The notes beneath the pieces are model-generated. The model was not told the origin of the DNA, did no database searches, and saw nothing but the letters and a program-made list of their open reading frames with translations. Position numbers and translations under genes: made by a program. Shown piece after piece: positions 32,365 to 41,681 of a stretch of 64,000 bases of DNA. Source of the stretch: Burkholderia sp. FERM BP-3421 (lineage in GTDB: Bacteria; Pseudomonadota; Gammaproteobacteria; Burkholderiales; Burkholderiaceae). Location of the stretch: the NCBI RefSeq assembly GCF_028657905.1, contig NZ_CP117781.1, positions 1,674,001 to 1,738,000 of the forward strand, written 5' to 3'. Numbering within the stretch: position 1 is the first letter of the stretch; each line of letters starts with the position of its first letter.

Positions 32365-33495
32365 ATGAAGAAACGCTTCCTGCTGGCCGGCATGATGTCG
32401 GTGATGGGCTATGTTTCCGCGCACGCGCAGGGCAGCGTGACGCTGTACGGGATCATCGACGGCGGCATCACCTACGTGAACAACGCGGGCGGGGCGCGTG
32501 CCTACCTGTTCGACGACGGCGTGTCGTACGGCAACCGGCTCGGCTTGATGGGCACCGAGGACCTCGGCGGCGGCAACAAGGCGGTGTTCAAGCTCGAGAA
32601 CGGCTTCCGGCTCGGCACGGGCAAGCTGAACCAGGGCGGTGCGCTGTTCGGCCGCCAGGCCTACGTCGGCCTCGGCAATGACTGGGGGACGCTGACCTTC
32701 GGCAACCAGTACGACTTCGCGTTCGATTTCACGGCTGCGTTCAACGTCAGCGCGTTCGGGAGCGGCTACGGCGTGCACCTTGGCGATGTCGACCGGCAGA
32801 GCGGGGACCGCCTCGCGAACGCGGTGAAATTCGTCAGCAACAGTTATCACGGGCTCGTGGTCGGCGGCCTGTACTCGTTCAGCAACGACGCAGGCAGCTT
32901 CCACGACGGCAGCGCCTGGAGCGTCGGCGCGACCTACACGCACGGCGATTTTTCGGCGGGCGGCAACTACACGCGGCTCAATGCGCCGCGCGGGCTCGCC
33001 GGGCTCGACCCCTATGCGCAGATCGGCGTGACGACGATGCTGGGCCGGACGGTCGCCACGGTCGATCCGGCGACGGGCGCCGTCACCGATCTGCATGCTT
33101 CGACGCCGTTCTCGATCGATTCGCAGTCGATCTTCGGGATCGGCGCGTCATACGTGTTCGGCAAGCTGACGATGAGCGCCGACTTCAGCAACACGATATT
33201 CAAGGGCTACGGCCAGTCGTCGACAATGCGCGTGTACGAGGCGGGCGGCGTGTACCAGGCAAGCGCGCCGCTGTCGCTCGTCGCGGGCTACCAGTACACG
33301 ACATTCGAGGGCCATCACTGGCACGAGGTCGCGCTGGGCACGCATTACACGTTGTCGAAGCGCACCAACGTCTATGCCGCCGTCGACTGGATGCGGGCGT
33401 CGAACGGCGTCGACGCGGTGATCGGCTACAGTTTCACGCCATCGGCGAGCCGTACGCAGGCTGCGGCGCGCGTCGGCATGCGCCATAATTTCTGA
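32365..33495 (+). CDS. Gram-negative trimeric porin (OmpC-like, Burkholderiales type)
   Basis: A 376-residue outer-membrane porin. The signal peptide ends in VSAHAQ, and the mature N terminus GSVTLYGIIDGGITYVNNAG is the hallmark of beta-proteobacterial porins. The barrel ends in RVGMRHNF with the terminal phenylalanine. GGAGACA precedes the ATG. It is the first gene of a unit with an FAD oxidase, under a TTGAA-N6-TTCAA promoter. It probably admits the substrate of the regulon through the outer membrane. Confidence 0.93.
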   Translation: MKKRFLLAGMMSVMGYVSAHAQGSVTLYGIIDGGITYVNNAGGARAYLFDDGVSYGNRLGLMGTEDLGGGNKAVFKLENGFRLGTGKLNQGGALFGRQAYVGLGNDWGTLTFGNQYDFAFDFTAAFNVSAFGSGYGVHLGDVDRQSGDRLANAVKFVSNSYHGLVVGGLYSFSNDAGSFHDGSAWSVGATYTHGDFSAGGNYTRLNAPRGLAGLDPYAQIGVTTMLGRTVATVDPATGAVTDLHASTPFSIDSQSIFGIGASYVFGKLTMSADFSNTIFKGYGQSSTMRVYEAGGVYQASAPLSLVAGYQYTTFEGHHWHEVALGTHYTLSKRTNVYAAVDWMRASNGVDAVIGYSFTPSASRTQAAARVGMRHNF

Positions 33496-33541
33496 TCCAT
33501 TTTTCTTTCTCACGGGCCGGGTCCGGCCGGCCCCGCCGATC

Positions 33542-34942
33542 ATGTCCGATCTGTCCTCCAACGGCGACGTCCTCGTCGCGCTGCGCGCCGCGTTGGGCGC
33601 CGATTGCGTGAGCGAGGGCGAGGCGATCGCCGAACGCTATTTCACGAACTACGGCGAAGCGCCGGGCGAGCGGCCGCGTGCGGTGCTGCGTCCGCGCGGC
33701 GTCGACGGCGTGAGCCGGGCGCTCGCGATCTGCACCGCGTACCGGCAGACGATCGTGCCGCAGGGCGGGATGACGGGGCTCGCGGCCGGCGCGGCGCCGG
33801 GCGCGCGCGAGATGGTGCTGTCGCTCGAACGACTGGCGGGCGTCGTCGAGATCGACGCCGACGCGGCGACCCTCACCGCCTGGGCCGGCACGACGCTGCA
33901 GGACCTGCAGCAGGCCGCGGACGACGCGGGCTTCACGCTCGGCATCGACCTCGGTGCGCGCGGCTCGTGCCAGATCGGCGGCAACGTCGCGACCAACGCG
34001 GGCGGCAATCGCGTGATCCGCTACGGCACGACGCGCGAGCAGGTGCTCGGCCTCGAAGTCGTGCTGGCGGACGGCACCGTGTTGAGCGCGCTGAACAAGA
34101 TGCTGAAGAACAATGCGGGCTACGACCTGCGGCAGATCTTCGTCGGCAGCGAAGGGACGCTCGGCGTCGTCACGCGCGTCGTGCTGAGGCTGCATCCGCG
34201 GCTTGCCGAGGCGTCCACCGCGCTGTGCGCGGTGCGCGACACGGCCGCCGCGCTCGTGCTGCTGCGCGAGGCGCGCGCCGCATGCGCGGATCTGCTGAGC
34301 TTCGAGGCGATGTGGCCGGCGTTCTACGGCTTCGTGTCCGCGCATACGCCGGGTGTCGGCGCGCCGCTGCCGGTCGACGGCGGTGTCAAGGTGCTGATCG
34401 AATGCGCGGGCGCCGCCCCGGCATGCAGCGGGCAAGCAGCGGGGCGTTTCGAGGGCTTGCTGGGCGACTGGCTCGAACGCGGGCTGATCGACGATGCCGC
34501 GCTCGCGCAGAGCGCGGCCGACGCGCGGGCGTTCTGGACCCTGCGCGAAGGGCTGGCGATCGACGCGCTGCCGGGCCTCGTGAATTTCGACGTCGGCATT
34601 CCGCCGCGCGAGACGGCGGCCTTCATCGACGCGTGTCACGGCGCGCTGACAACACGCTGGCCGGGCGCGCAGGTGTTCTTCTTCGGCCATCTCGGCGACA
34701 GCAACCTGCACGTGTGCGTATCGGCGCCCTATGCCGCGGGCGAGGGTGCGCACGACGTCGATGCGATCCTCTATCCGCTCGTCCGCGACGCGGGCGGCTC
34801 CGTGTCGGCCGAGCACGGGATCGGTCGCTACAAGCGCGACTGGCTCGGCTGCTCGCGCAGCGACGCCGAGATCGCCGCGATGCGCCGGCTCAAGCAGGCA
34901 TTCGATCCGCTCGGACTGCTCAATCCCGGCAAGGTGATCTGA
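33542..34942 (+). CDS. FAD-linked D-2-hydroxyacid dehydrogenase (GlcD/D-2-hydroxyglutarate type)
   Basis: A 466-residue flavoprotein of the vanillyl-alcohol oxidase/PCMH family with a GlcD-type C-terminal domain. The FAD-binding core has IVPQGGMTGLAAGAA, GARGSCQIGGNVATNAGG and IRYGTTREQVLGLEVVLADG. The C-terminal metal and substrate region has FGHLGDSNLHVCV and SAEHGIGRYKRDWL. It oxidises D-2-hydroxy acids such as D-lactate or D-2-hydroxyglutarate to 2-oxo acids. It follows the porin by 46 bases. In the regulon it might feed a 2-oxo acid, for example from a 2-hydroxy-guanidino acid, but the substrate is not visible. Confidence 0.9.
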   Translation: MSDLSSNGDVLVALRAALGADCVSEGEAIAERYFTNYGEAPGERPRAVLRPRGVDGVSRALAICTAYRQTIVPQGGMTGLAAGAAPGAREMVLSLERLAGVVEIDADAATLTAWAGTTLQDLQQAADDAGFTLGIDLGARGSCQIGGNVATNAGGNRVIRYGTTREQVLGLEVVLADGTVLSALNKMLKNNAGYDLRQIFVGSEGTLGVVTRVVLRLHPRLAEASTALCAVRDTAAALVLLREARAACADLLSFEAMWPAFYGFVSAHTPGVGAPLPVDGGVKVLIECAGAAPACSGQAAGRFEGLLGDWLERGLIDDAALAQSAADARAFWTLREGLAIDALPGLVNFDVGIPPRETAAFIDACHGALTTRWPGAQVFFFGHLGDSNLHVCVSAPYAAGEGAHDVDAILYPLVRDAGGSVSAEHGIGRYKRDWLGCSRSDAEIAAMRRLKQAFDPLGLLNPGKVI

Positions 34943-34962
34943 GCGGTCCGGGTTGTAGCGGT

Positions 34963-34988
34963 GGTCCGTGCGGCATGCCGCACGGACC
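34963..34988. terminator. 26-base perfect palindrome between convergent genes
   Basis: Arms of 13 bases (GGTCCGTGCGGCA and its complement) meet without a loop between the FAD oxidase and acyl-CoA synthetase genes. Flanking T and A bases on the two sides are short. It is most likely a bidirectional terminator. Confidence 0.7.
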
Positions 34989-34996
34989 TTGGCGCG

Positions 34997-37129
34997 TCAG
35001 GCGTCGAGCCGCACCAGCGCGTCGACGGCTACCGCGCCGCGCTCCATCGCCAGCAGCGGGTTGACGTCGAGCTCGATGAGCGTGTCCGCATGCGCTTCGG
35101 CGAACCGCGCGATCGCCATCACGTTCGCGACGACGGCATCGAGATCAGCCTTCGCGCGGCCGCGATAGCCGTTCAGCAGCGGCCCGAGCTGCAGGCCGAG
35201 CAGTGCGTCGCGCACCTCGCTTTCACGTACCGGCAGCAGCAGCGTGGCCGTGTCGCGGATCAACTCGACCAGTACGCCGCCCGCGCCGAGCACGAGCGCG
35301 AGCCCGAAATTCGGTTCGCGCCGCACGCCGACGATCAGTTCGAGCAGCGGCGCATCGGCCATCCGTTCGACGAGGATGCGCTCGACGCTCACCTGCGGCG
35401 CATGGCGCGCAACCTGCGCGATCATGCGCTCGACGGCGTCGGCGACGGCTTCGGGCGAGGTGAGCTTCAGCGTGACAGCGCCGGCCTCGGTCTTGTGCGG
35501 CAATTGATCGCTGACGACCTTCGCGCAGACGGGAAAACCGAGCCGCCGCGCGGCGGCCGGCGCATCGGCGGGCGCGACGCACTCGGCGGCCGGCACCGCG
35601 AGCCCGTGCGCGGCCAGCATCCGTTTGCTCGCCCATTCGTCGTGCAGACGCGCGGCGCCGCCAACTCGGGGCCCGTTGCCGGCCCGCAGCACGGGCAGCG
35701 CGTTCAGCCCGTCGGCATCGAGCACGCGGCGGCGCGTGTCGCCGTAGCGCATCGCCGCGGCGAGCGCGTCGATACCGTCGGCCAGGCCCTGCAGTGGCGC
35801 GATGCCGGCCGCGGCCAGACGCGCCGCATGGTCGGGCGGCGTCAGTTCGGGAAACACCGAGATCACCGCGCCGACGACGCCGTGCTGACGCGCCGAGGCC
35901 GCGAAGGCGTTCGCCGCGATATCGCACAGCGGCCGTTCGCCGGTCGCTTCCTGCGGATAGTCGAGGATCAGCGCGGCGGCGCCCGGACGCCCGGCGAGCA
36001 GTGCGTCGCAGCACGCGCGCATCTTGCCGGGATCGCCCCAGGGCGTCGTCGTGAAGTCGAGCGGATTCGCGATCGTCGCGTATGGCGGCAGCACCGTGCC
36101 GAGCAGGTCGCGGCCCGCCGCGGCGACGGGCGGAAAGGCGATGTCCCGCGCCTCGCCGAGATCGGCGACGAGCCCCGCGTCGCCGCCCGAGGTGGCAAGC
36201 GCGGCGAGCGTGCGCCGCTCGGGCACGCCGGCGATGGCGAGCAGCTTCAGCGTCTCGACGAGGCCGACCGGGTCCTTCACGCGGATCACGCCAAGCCGGC
36301 GGAACAGTGCGTCGTACAGCGCGTCCGAACCGGCGAGCGAACTCGTATGACTGAGCGCGAGTTGCGCGCCGAGCGTCGACGCGCCGCTCTTCAGCGCAAC
36401 GATCGGCACGCCGCGCGCGAGCGCGCGCGTCGCGGCCTCGCTGAATGCGCGCACGTCCTTCAGCCCTTCGAGATGCACGCCGATCGCGCGGATGCGCGGA
36501 TCGTCGACGAACGCGTCGACGAGGCGCGCGATGTCGACCGACGCCTGGTTGCCGACGCTCGCCAGATACGCGAACGGCACCGATCGCGCGCTCATCGACA
36601 GGTTGTACGCGAGATTGCCGCTTTGGGTGATCACGGCGACGCCCGATGCGACGCGGGGCGCGCCGTGCGCGACGGGCCACAGCGCGCTGCCGTTCAGGCC
36701 GTTGATCAGCCCGTAGCAGTTCGGGCCGAGCACGGCCATGTCGCCGGCCGCGTCGACGAGCGCCTGTTGCAGCGTGGCGCCGGCGTCGCCCGATTCGGAG
36801 AAACCCGACGCATAGACGATCGCGCCGCCCGCGCCGCGCTCGGCGAGCGCGCGCACGACGTCGAGCGCCGGTCGTGCGGGCACCGCGACGAACGCCGCGT
36901 CGGGCGGCGCGGGCAGGCCGGCGACGCTTGCATGGCAGGGCACGCCGTCGATGTCGGCGTGATGCGGGTTGACGAGCCAGATGTCGCCGGCATAGCCGAA
37001 GTCGCGGCAGCGCTTCACGGCGCCCGCGATGCCGCGCCCGCCGATGAACGCGAGGCTGGCCGGTTCGAGCAGGCGGCGCAGGTTGGCCGCGGCGGCGCGG
37101 CGGTCCCGGAGTGCGGGAGTGGAGGTCAT
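34997..37129 (-). CDS. ADP-forming (NDP-forming) acyl-CoA synthetase
   Basis: A 710-residue fused alpha-beta enzyme that makes acyl-CoA from a carboxylic acid with ATP giving ADP and phosphate. The N-terminal CoA-binding domain has SLAFIGGRGIAGAVKRCRDF and VLGPNCYGLINGL. The phosphohistidine loop is in LALSHTSSLAGSDALYDALF. The C-terminal ATP-grasp part has EWASKRMLAAHGLAVPAAEC and FPVCAKVVSDQLPHKTEAGA. It is the last gene of a unit with enoyl-CoA hydratase and acyl-CoA dehydrogenase. It would activate the acid that enters that beta-oxidation-like route. 4-Guanidinobutyrate is my inferred candidate. Confidence 0.92.
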   Translation of the reverse strand: MTSTPALRDRRAAAANLRRLLEPASLAFIGGRGIAGAVKRCRDFGYAGDIWLVNPHHADIDGVPCHASVAGLPAPPDAAFVAVPARPALDVVRALAERGAGGAIVYASGFSESGDAGATLQQALVDAAGDMAVLGPNCYGLINGLNGSALWPVAHGAPRVASGVAVITQSGNLAYNLSMSARSVPFAYLASVGNQASVDIARLVDAFVDDPRIRAIGVHLEGLKDVRAFSEAATRALARGVPIVALKSGASTLGAQLALSHTSSLAGSDALYDALFRRLGVIRVKDPVGLVETLKLLAIAGVPERRTLAALATSGGDAGLVADLGEARDIAFPPVAAAGRDLLGTVLPPYATIANPLDFTTTPWGDPGKMRACCDALLAGRPGAAALILDYPQEATGERPLCDIAANAFAASARQHGVVGAVISVFPELTPPDHAARLAAAGIAPLQGLADGIDALAAAMRYGDTRRRVLDADGLNALPVLRAGNGPRVGGAARLHDEWASKRMLAAHGLAVPAAECVAPADAPAAARRLGFPVCAKVVSDQLPHKTEAGAVTLKLTSPEAVADAVERMIAQVARHAPQVSVERILVERMADAPLLELIVGVRREPNFGLALVLGAGGVLVELIRDTATLLLPVRESEVRDALLGLQLGPLLNGYRGRAKADLDAVVANVMAIARFAEAHADTLIELDVNPLLAMERGAVAVDALVRLDA

Positions 37130-37180
37130 GTTGGTCCTTTCGGAACGCGCGCGGGCCGGCGGCGGGCGCGACGTTCCGCG

Positions 37181-38338
37181 TCAGCTGTAGCGTCGGAGGA
37201 TTTCCTTGGACAGGATGTGCCGCTGGATCTCGGACGTGCCTTCCCAGATGCGCTCGATGCGCGCATCGCGCCAGAAGCGCTCGATCGGCAGCTCGTCCAT
37301 CAGCCCCATGCCGCCGTAGATCTGCACCGCGTGATCGGTCACGCGGCCGAGCGTCTCGGTTGCCAGCAGCTTCGCGAGCGCGGCGTCGCCGTCGGTCATC
37401 GTGCCCTGGTCGAGCTTTTGCGCGGTGTAGAGCGTGACGAGCTCGGCCGCGCGGATCTCGGCCTGCATGTCCGCGAGCTTGAACGACGTGCCCTGGAATT
37501 CGCCGATGCGCTTGCCGAACTGCTGGCGCGTCGCGGCCCATTCGGCGGCCATCTCGAACGCGCGCTGCGCGCGCCCGACGTTGTTCGCGGCCACCATCAC
37601 GCGGCCGGCCGTCAGCCATTCGTTTGCAAGCTCGAAGCCGCGATGCTCGTCACCGAGGATCTGTGCGGCGCTGACGCGGCAGTCGGTGAAGAAGATCTCC
37701 GACTGGTGGTAGCCGCGCAGGCTCGTGCAATGCGGGCCGCGCCGCACGGTCATGCCCGGCGTGTCCTTGTCGATCAGGAAGCAGGTCACGCGCTTGCGCG
37801 GGTGGCCGCGCACTTCCTCCGTGCCGGTGACGGCGAACAGGATCACGAAATCGGCCGTGTCCGCGTGGCTGATGAAGTGCTTGCTGCCGTTGATCACGTA
37901 GTCGTCGCCGTCGCGCACAGCGCGCGTGCGGATGCCCATCGCGTCGGAGCCGGCGCCGGGCTCGGTCAGCGCGAAGCAGTCGACGCGCTCGCCGCGCACG
38001 CTCGGCTTCAGGTAACGCTCGATCTGTTCGCCCCGGCAGGCCATCAGGATCTTGCTCGGCCGCGCGACGAACACATGCAGCGCCCAGCTCGTGCGGCCGA
38101 GCTCGCGCTCGACGAGCGCCTGCGTCACGTAGTCGAGGCCCGCGCCGCCGACGCTCTCGGGCATGTTGAACGCGTAGAAGCCGAGTTCGATCGCCTTGCG
38201 GCGGATCGAATCGGCCAGCTCGGGCGGTACGTCGTCCGCGCGGTCGACCGCGAATTCATGGGGCTGCAGTTCCTTTTCGACGAACTGACGCAGCGTCGAC
38301 ACCAGCATTTCCTGCTCTTGGGTCAGCGAAAAATCCAT
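37181..38338 (-). CDS. Acyl-CoA dehydrogenase
   Basis: A 385-residue FAD-dependent acyl-CoA dehydrogenase. Family blocks are FALTEPGAGSDAMGIRTRAV, VINGSKHFISHADTADFVIL, RQQFGKRIGEFQGTSFKLAD and the C-terminal IYGGMGLMDELPIERFWRDA. The catalytic base region reads RIERIWEGTSEIQ, with the usual glutamate. It introduces a 2,3 double bond into an acyl-CoA. AGGGAGA overlaps the end of the hydratase gene three bases upstream of its reading frame. Its similarity to CaiA-like and short branched-chain enzymes does not settle the substrate. Confidence 0.93.
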   Translation of the reverse strand: MDFSLTQEQEMLVSTLRQFVEKELQPHEFAVDRADDVPPELADSIRRKAIELGFYAFNMPESVGGAGLDYVTQALVERELGRTSWALHVFVARPSKILMACRGEQIERYLKPSVRGERVDCFALTEPGAGSDAMGIRTRAVRDGDDYVINGSKHFISHADTADFVILFAVTGTEEVRGHPRKRVTCFLIDKDTPGMTVRRGPHCTSLRGYHQSEIFFTDCRVSAAQILGDEHRGFELANEWLTAGRVMVAANNVGRAQRAFEMAAEWAATRQQFGKRIGEFQGTSFKLADMQAEIRAAELVTLYTAQKLDQGTMTDGDAALAKLLATETLGRVTDHAVQIYGGMGLMDELPIERFWRDARIERIWEGTSEIQRHILSKEILRRYS

Positions 38339-38341
38339 GAA

Positions 38342-39130
38342 TCATCTCCCTGAAAAATGGGGTGCGCGGCCCTCGACCGACGCGCGCAGGGCTTCCTGTC
38401 CGTCTTCGCTGTGCCCGCAGGCGACGCCGGCGGCGAGTTCGGCGCGCAGCTGCTCGGCAAGCGGCTGCATGAGCGACCGCGCGAGCAGTGCCTTCGTCTG
38501 TTCGAACGCGACGCTCGGCCCTTGCGCGAGGCGCTCGGCGAAGGCGGCGACATGTTGCGCGAAATGCGCGTCGTCGACGACTTCGGATACGAGCCCCGCC
38601 GCCAGCGCATCATGTGCGGCCCAGCGTTCGTTCAGGAAGATGAAGCGGCGCACGACGTCGGGCCGTGCGATGCGCGGCAGGAACCAGCTTCCGCCCATGT
38701 CGGGGCTGTAGCCCATGCCGGTATACCCGCAGCGCAGCGCGGCGGCCGTGCTCGCGATGCGGAAGTCGCACGCGAAGCCGATGTCGGCGCCCGCGCCGAC
38801 CGTCGAACCGTTCAGCGCCGCGACGGTGGGGCGCGGGAACGCGGCCAGCACCTGCACGAAGCGGTGCGCGCGCTCGGTCCACCCGTAGGTGTCGAGCTCG
38901 CCGTTGCGCTCGGCTTCGGCCCACTCGTCGACGTCGGCGCCCGCGCAGAACGCGCTGCCGGAGCCGGTCAGCACGAGGCAGCGCACGGCCGGATCGGCCG
39001 CGAGCGCGCCGAGCGTCTCGCGCAGGAAGTCGAGATGCGGACGGGCGAGCGAATTGCGCTTCGCGGCCCGGTTCAGGCGAAGGGTCACGACGCCGCCGTG
39101 CCGTTCGATTTGGATGTCCTCAACGTTCAT
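38342..39130 (-). CDS. Enoyl-CoA hydratase/isomerase
   Basis: A 262-residue crotonase-fold protein. The oxyanion-hole segments are FCAGADVDEWAEAE and LNGSTVGAGADIGFACDFRI, and the substrate region has YTGMGYSPDMGGSWFLPRIA. It adds water to, or shifts the double bond of, an enoyl-CoA. ATG at 39130 is 11 bases after AGGAGA; a GTG nine bases earlier is too close to that site. It opens the acyl-CoA unit from the promoter at 39217-39245 and diverges from the Pot-type transporter operon. Confidence 0.92.
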   Translation of the reverse strand: MNVEDIQIERHGGVVTLRLNRAAKRNSLARPHLDFLRETLGALAADPAVRCLVLTGSGSAFCAGADVDEWAEAERNGELDTYGWTERAHRFVQVLAAFPRPTVAALNGSTVGAGADIGFACDFRIASTAAALRCGYTGMGYSPDMGGSWFLPRIARPDVVRRFIFLNERWAAHDALAAGLVSEVVDDAHFAQHVAAFAERLAQGPSVAFEQTKALLARSLMQPLAEQLRAELAAGVACGHSEDGQEALRASVEGRAPHFSGR

Positions 39131-39216
39131 GCTGGTCACTGTCTCCTGGATGTTTTGTGTCGGGGGTGAAGCGGAGCCGGCAGGGTCGTCGCTACTTGCG
39201 GACCGTATTTCGGCAT

Positions 39217-39245
39217 AGTATAAGTTTTGTTAAATGAACGTTCAA
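39217..39245 (-). promoter_or_regulatory. Promoter with overlapping TTGAA-N6-TTTAA operator (acyl-CoA unit)
   Basis: On the minus strand TTGAAC and TATACT are 17 bases apart. The repeat read on the plus strand is TTAAA-N6-TTCAA at 39230-39245. Base by base it closely resembles the porin promoter at 32222. Because it sits in the divergent space, the same site may also control the plus-strand transporter operon. Confidence 0.8.
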
Positions 39246-39275
39246 CCCAATTATGAGTCGGCCAGGAGACACGCG

Positions 39276-40445
39276 ATGACCACGGTGATTGAGGCGACGT
39301 CTGCCGGTTTGCAGGAACGACGGCCCGGCGCGCAGGCGCTTCGCGCGCAAGCGGCGGGGCGCGCGGCAAGCGGCGCGGGGTTGCAGATCGAACGCGTATC
39401 GAAGCGCTACGGCAGCGTGCAGGCGCTCGGGGAAACCACGATCGACGTCCCGCGCGGCGAGTTCCTGACGATCCTCGGTCCGTCGGGGTCGGGCAAGACG
39501 ACGCTGCTGACGATCGTCGCGGGCTTCGAGCATCCGACCACCGGCGACCTGCGCGTCGGCGGCCGCAGCATCGTGGCGCTGCCGCCCGAGAAACGCAATT
39601 TCGGGATGGTGTTCCAGGGCTACGCGCTGTTCCCCCACATGACGGTCGAGCAGAACGTCGCGTATCCGCTGATGGTGCGCAGGCAGAAAGGGCCCGACGC
39701 GGTGCGGCGAGTGAAGGCCGCGCTCGATCTGGTGCGGCTCGGTCATCTCGCCGACCGGCTGCCGCGCCAGCTGTCGGGCGGCCAGCAGCAGCGCGTCGCG
39801 ATCGCCCGCGCGCTGGTGTTCGATCCCGATCTGGTGCTGCTCGACGAGCCGCTCGGCGCGCTCGACCGGAAGCTGCGCGGCGAAGTGCAGGTCGAACTGA
39901 AGGCGCTGCACGAACGGCTCGGCGCAACCTTCCTGTTCGTCACGCACGATCAGGAGGAGGCGCTGTCGATGTCCGACCGGATCGCGATCATGCGCGACGG
40001 GCGGCTCGAACAGATCGGCTCGCCCGGCACGCTCTATGAGCAACCGGCGAACCGTTTCGTCGCCGATTTCCTCGGCAAGAGCAACTTCATCGAAGGCGTG
40101 GCGCTCGGCGGCGACGCGGATGCCACGCACTATCGCGTCGGCGCCGCGCGCTTCGTCGCGCCGGCATGTGGCGCGCGCGCGGATGAGACGCTGCTGTTCG
40201 CGCTGCGGCCGGAGAAGGTCGAGGTATCCGCCACGTCGCGCGGCGGCGTGCACAACGAAGTGGCCGGCCGCATCCGTCATTGGAGCTACTTCGGTTCGTC
40301 GTACCGCTTTGAGATCGACACCGCGGCGCTCGGCTGCGTGACGGCCGACGTGCCCGCGTGGCGCGGGCTCGCGTCGCCGCATACAGGGATGGACGTGTTC
40401 GTGCGGTGGGAGCGCGACGCGACGTGCAGGATCGCGCGCGACTGA
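39276..40445 (+). CDS. ABC transporter ATPase, spermidine/putrescine (PotA) type
   Basis: A 389-residue ATPase. Walker A is GPSGSGKTT, the Q-loop is VFQGYALFPHM, the signature is LSGGQQQRVAIARAL and Walker B is LVLLDEPLGALD. A C-terminal TOBE-type regulatory domain follows. ATG at 39276 has CCAGGAGA upstream; a frame-extending ATG at 39234 lies within the operator. It opens a seven-gene operon with its binding protein and two permeases. PotABCD-type systems carry polyamines, opines and related cationic compounds, which fits a guanidino compound. Confidence 0.93.
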   Translation: MTTVIEATSAGLQERRPGAQALRAQAAGRAASGAGLQIERVSKRYGSVQALGETTIDVPRGEFLTILGPSGSGKTTLLTIVAGFEHPTTGDLRVGGRSIVALPPEKRNFGMVFQGYALFPHMTVEQNVAYPLMVRRQKGPDAVRRVKAALDLVRLGHLADRLPRQLSGGQQQRVAIARALVFDPDLVLLDEPLGALDRKLRGEVQVELKALHERLGATFLFVTHDQEEALSMSDRIAIMRDGRLEQIGSPGTLYEQPANRFVADFLGKSNFIEGVALGGDADATHYRVGAARFVAPACGARADETLLFALRPEKVEVSATSRGGVHNEVAGRIRHWSYFGSSYRFEIDTAALGCVTADVPAWRGLASPHTGMDVFVRWERDATCRIARD

Positions 40446-40546
40446 CGCGCTGAACGACGCGGCCCGCGCCGTCGTCGCCGGCCGATTCACGGGCGCCCGG
40501 AAACAATGAGACGCATGCGGGCGCCGCCCAGCCAGGAGGAGACACC

Positions 40547-41656
40547 ATGACAAACGGATACCTGCAAGACCTGATCGATCAAGCGCGCGACCTGGGCCCC
40601 GTCGCGTCGCGGCGCCGCCGCGAGTTCCTGCGGCTGTGCGCGGCCGCGGGCATCGCGCCGACCCTGCTGTCGCTCGGTGCGAAGGATGCGCACGCGGCCG
40701 CCCCGAAGGAAATCGTGCTGAGCGCGTGGGGCGGGGAAGCGCGCATGGCGTTCCGTTCGGCGTTCATGGACCCGTTCTCGAAGGCGAGCGGGATCAAGAT
40801 GGGTTACGACTCGTCGCCGGAGGACGGCAGGATCAAGGCGATGGTCGAGAACAGGAACGTGATCTGGGACGTGATGGATCTCGACGCATTCGAGGCGATC
40901 AAGCTCGGCCGGCAGGGTTTCCTGCGGCCGATCGATTATTCGGTGGTCGGCCGCGACGCGCTGCCGGGGCTCGCGTCGGATTTCGGCGCGCCGGCCTACC
41001 TGCTGAGCTATGTGCTCGCGTACGACGCGCGCAAATTCGGCGCGAATCCGCCGAAGAACTGGGCCGACTTCTGGAACGTCGGCAGGTTTCCGGGCAAGCG
41101 AGGGCTGTGGAAGTGGATGGGCGGCGCGCTCGAAGCCGCGCTGATGGCCGATGGCGTCGACAAGGACAAGGTTTATCCGCTCGACGTGCCGCGCGCGATG
41201 AAGCAGTTGAAGGCGTTGCGCTCGAACGTGCTGCTGTGGGATTCGGGCGCGGACAGCCTGCAGCTGCTGCGCAGCGGCGAAGTGAGCATGGCGTGCATCT
41301 GGCATACGCGCGCGAACGTGATCCAGCGCGAAACGGGCGGGCGGTTCCGTTATACGTGGGAGCAGGGGCTCGCGTCGTGCGACGTGTGGGGCGTGCCGAA
41401 GAACAACCCGTCGGGCGATGCCGTGTGGCGGTTCATCAAGTTTGCGCAGGGCGTCGAACCGCAGGTGAGCCTGCTGTCGATGCTCGGCAACGGGCCCGTG
41501 ACGCCTGCCGCGACGGCCGCGGTGCCGGCGGCGCTGCGCGCCGACAATCCCGGCACGCCCGGGAACTGGGCGAAGCAGTGCAAGGTGGATCCGGCATGGT
41601 GGGCGCAGCACTACGAGGCGACGCTCGCGCAGTACACCGACCTGATGTCGTCCTGA
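40547..41656 (+). CDS. Extracellular substrate-binding protein, PotD type, Tat signal
   Basis: A 369-residue periplasmic binding protein for the Pot-type transporter. The N terminus carries a twin-arginine motif (RRREFLRLCAAAGIAP) with cleavage near KDAHAAA, which is less common than a Sec signal for this class. The mature part begins KEIVLSAWGGEARMAFRSAF, like PotD/PotF proteins. A strong AGGAGGAGA site precedes the ATG. It lies 101 bases after the ATPase gene and 25 bases before the first permease. Confidence 0.9.
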   Translation: MTNGYLQDLIDQARDLGPVASRRRREFLRLCAAAGIAPTLLSLGAKDAHAAAPKEIVLSAWGGEARMAFRSAFMDPFSKASGIKMGYDSSPEDGRIKAMVENRNVIWDVMDLDAFEAIKLGRQGFLRPIDYSVVGRDALPGLASDFGAPAYLLSYVLAYDARKFGANPPKNWADFWNVGRFPGKRGLWKWMGGALEAALMADGVDKDKVYPLDVPRAMKQLKALRSNVLLWDSGADSLQLLRSGEVSMACIWHTRANVIQRETGGRFRYTWEQGLASCDVWGVPKNNPSGDAVWRFIKFAQGVEPQVSLLSMLGNGPVTPAATAAVPAALRADNPGTPGNWAKQCKVDPAWWAQHYEATLAQYTDLMSS

Positions 41657-41681
41657 ACGGCCCCTTTGCGAGCATGACGCC

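Noticed and set aside
34961..38353. A very long plus-strand open frame (over 1,100 codons) covering the acyl-CoA synthetase and dehydrogenase genes
   Set aside because: It is antisense to two clear enzyme genes, is rich in Arg, His and Asp repeats typical of shadow frames in GC-rich DNA, and has no family pattern.
29980..39130. A carnitine or gamma-butyrobetaine degradation cluster
   Set aside because: The thioesterase and acyl-CoA genes resemble that pathway, but there is no carnitine dehydrogenase, BKACE protein or betaine demethylase, while AruH-like and AruI-like enzymes share the operator.
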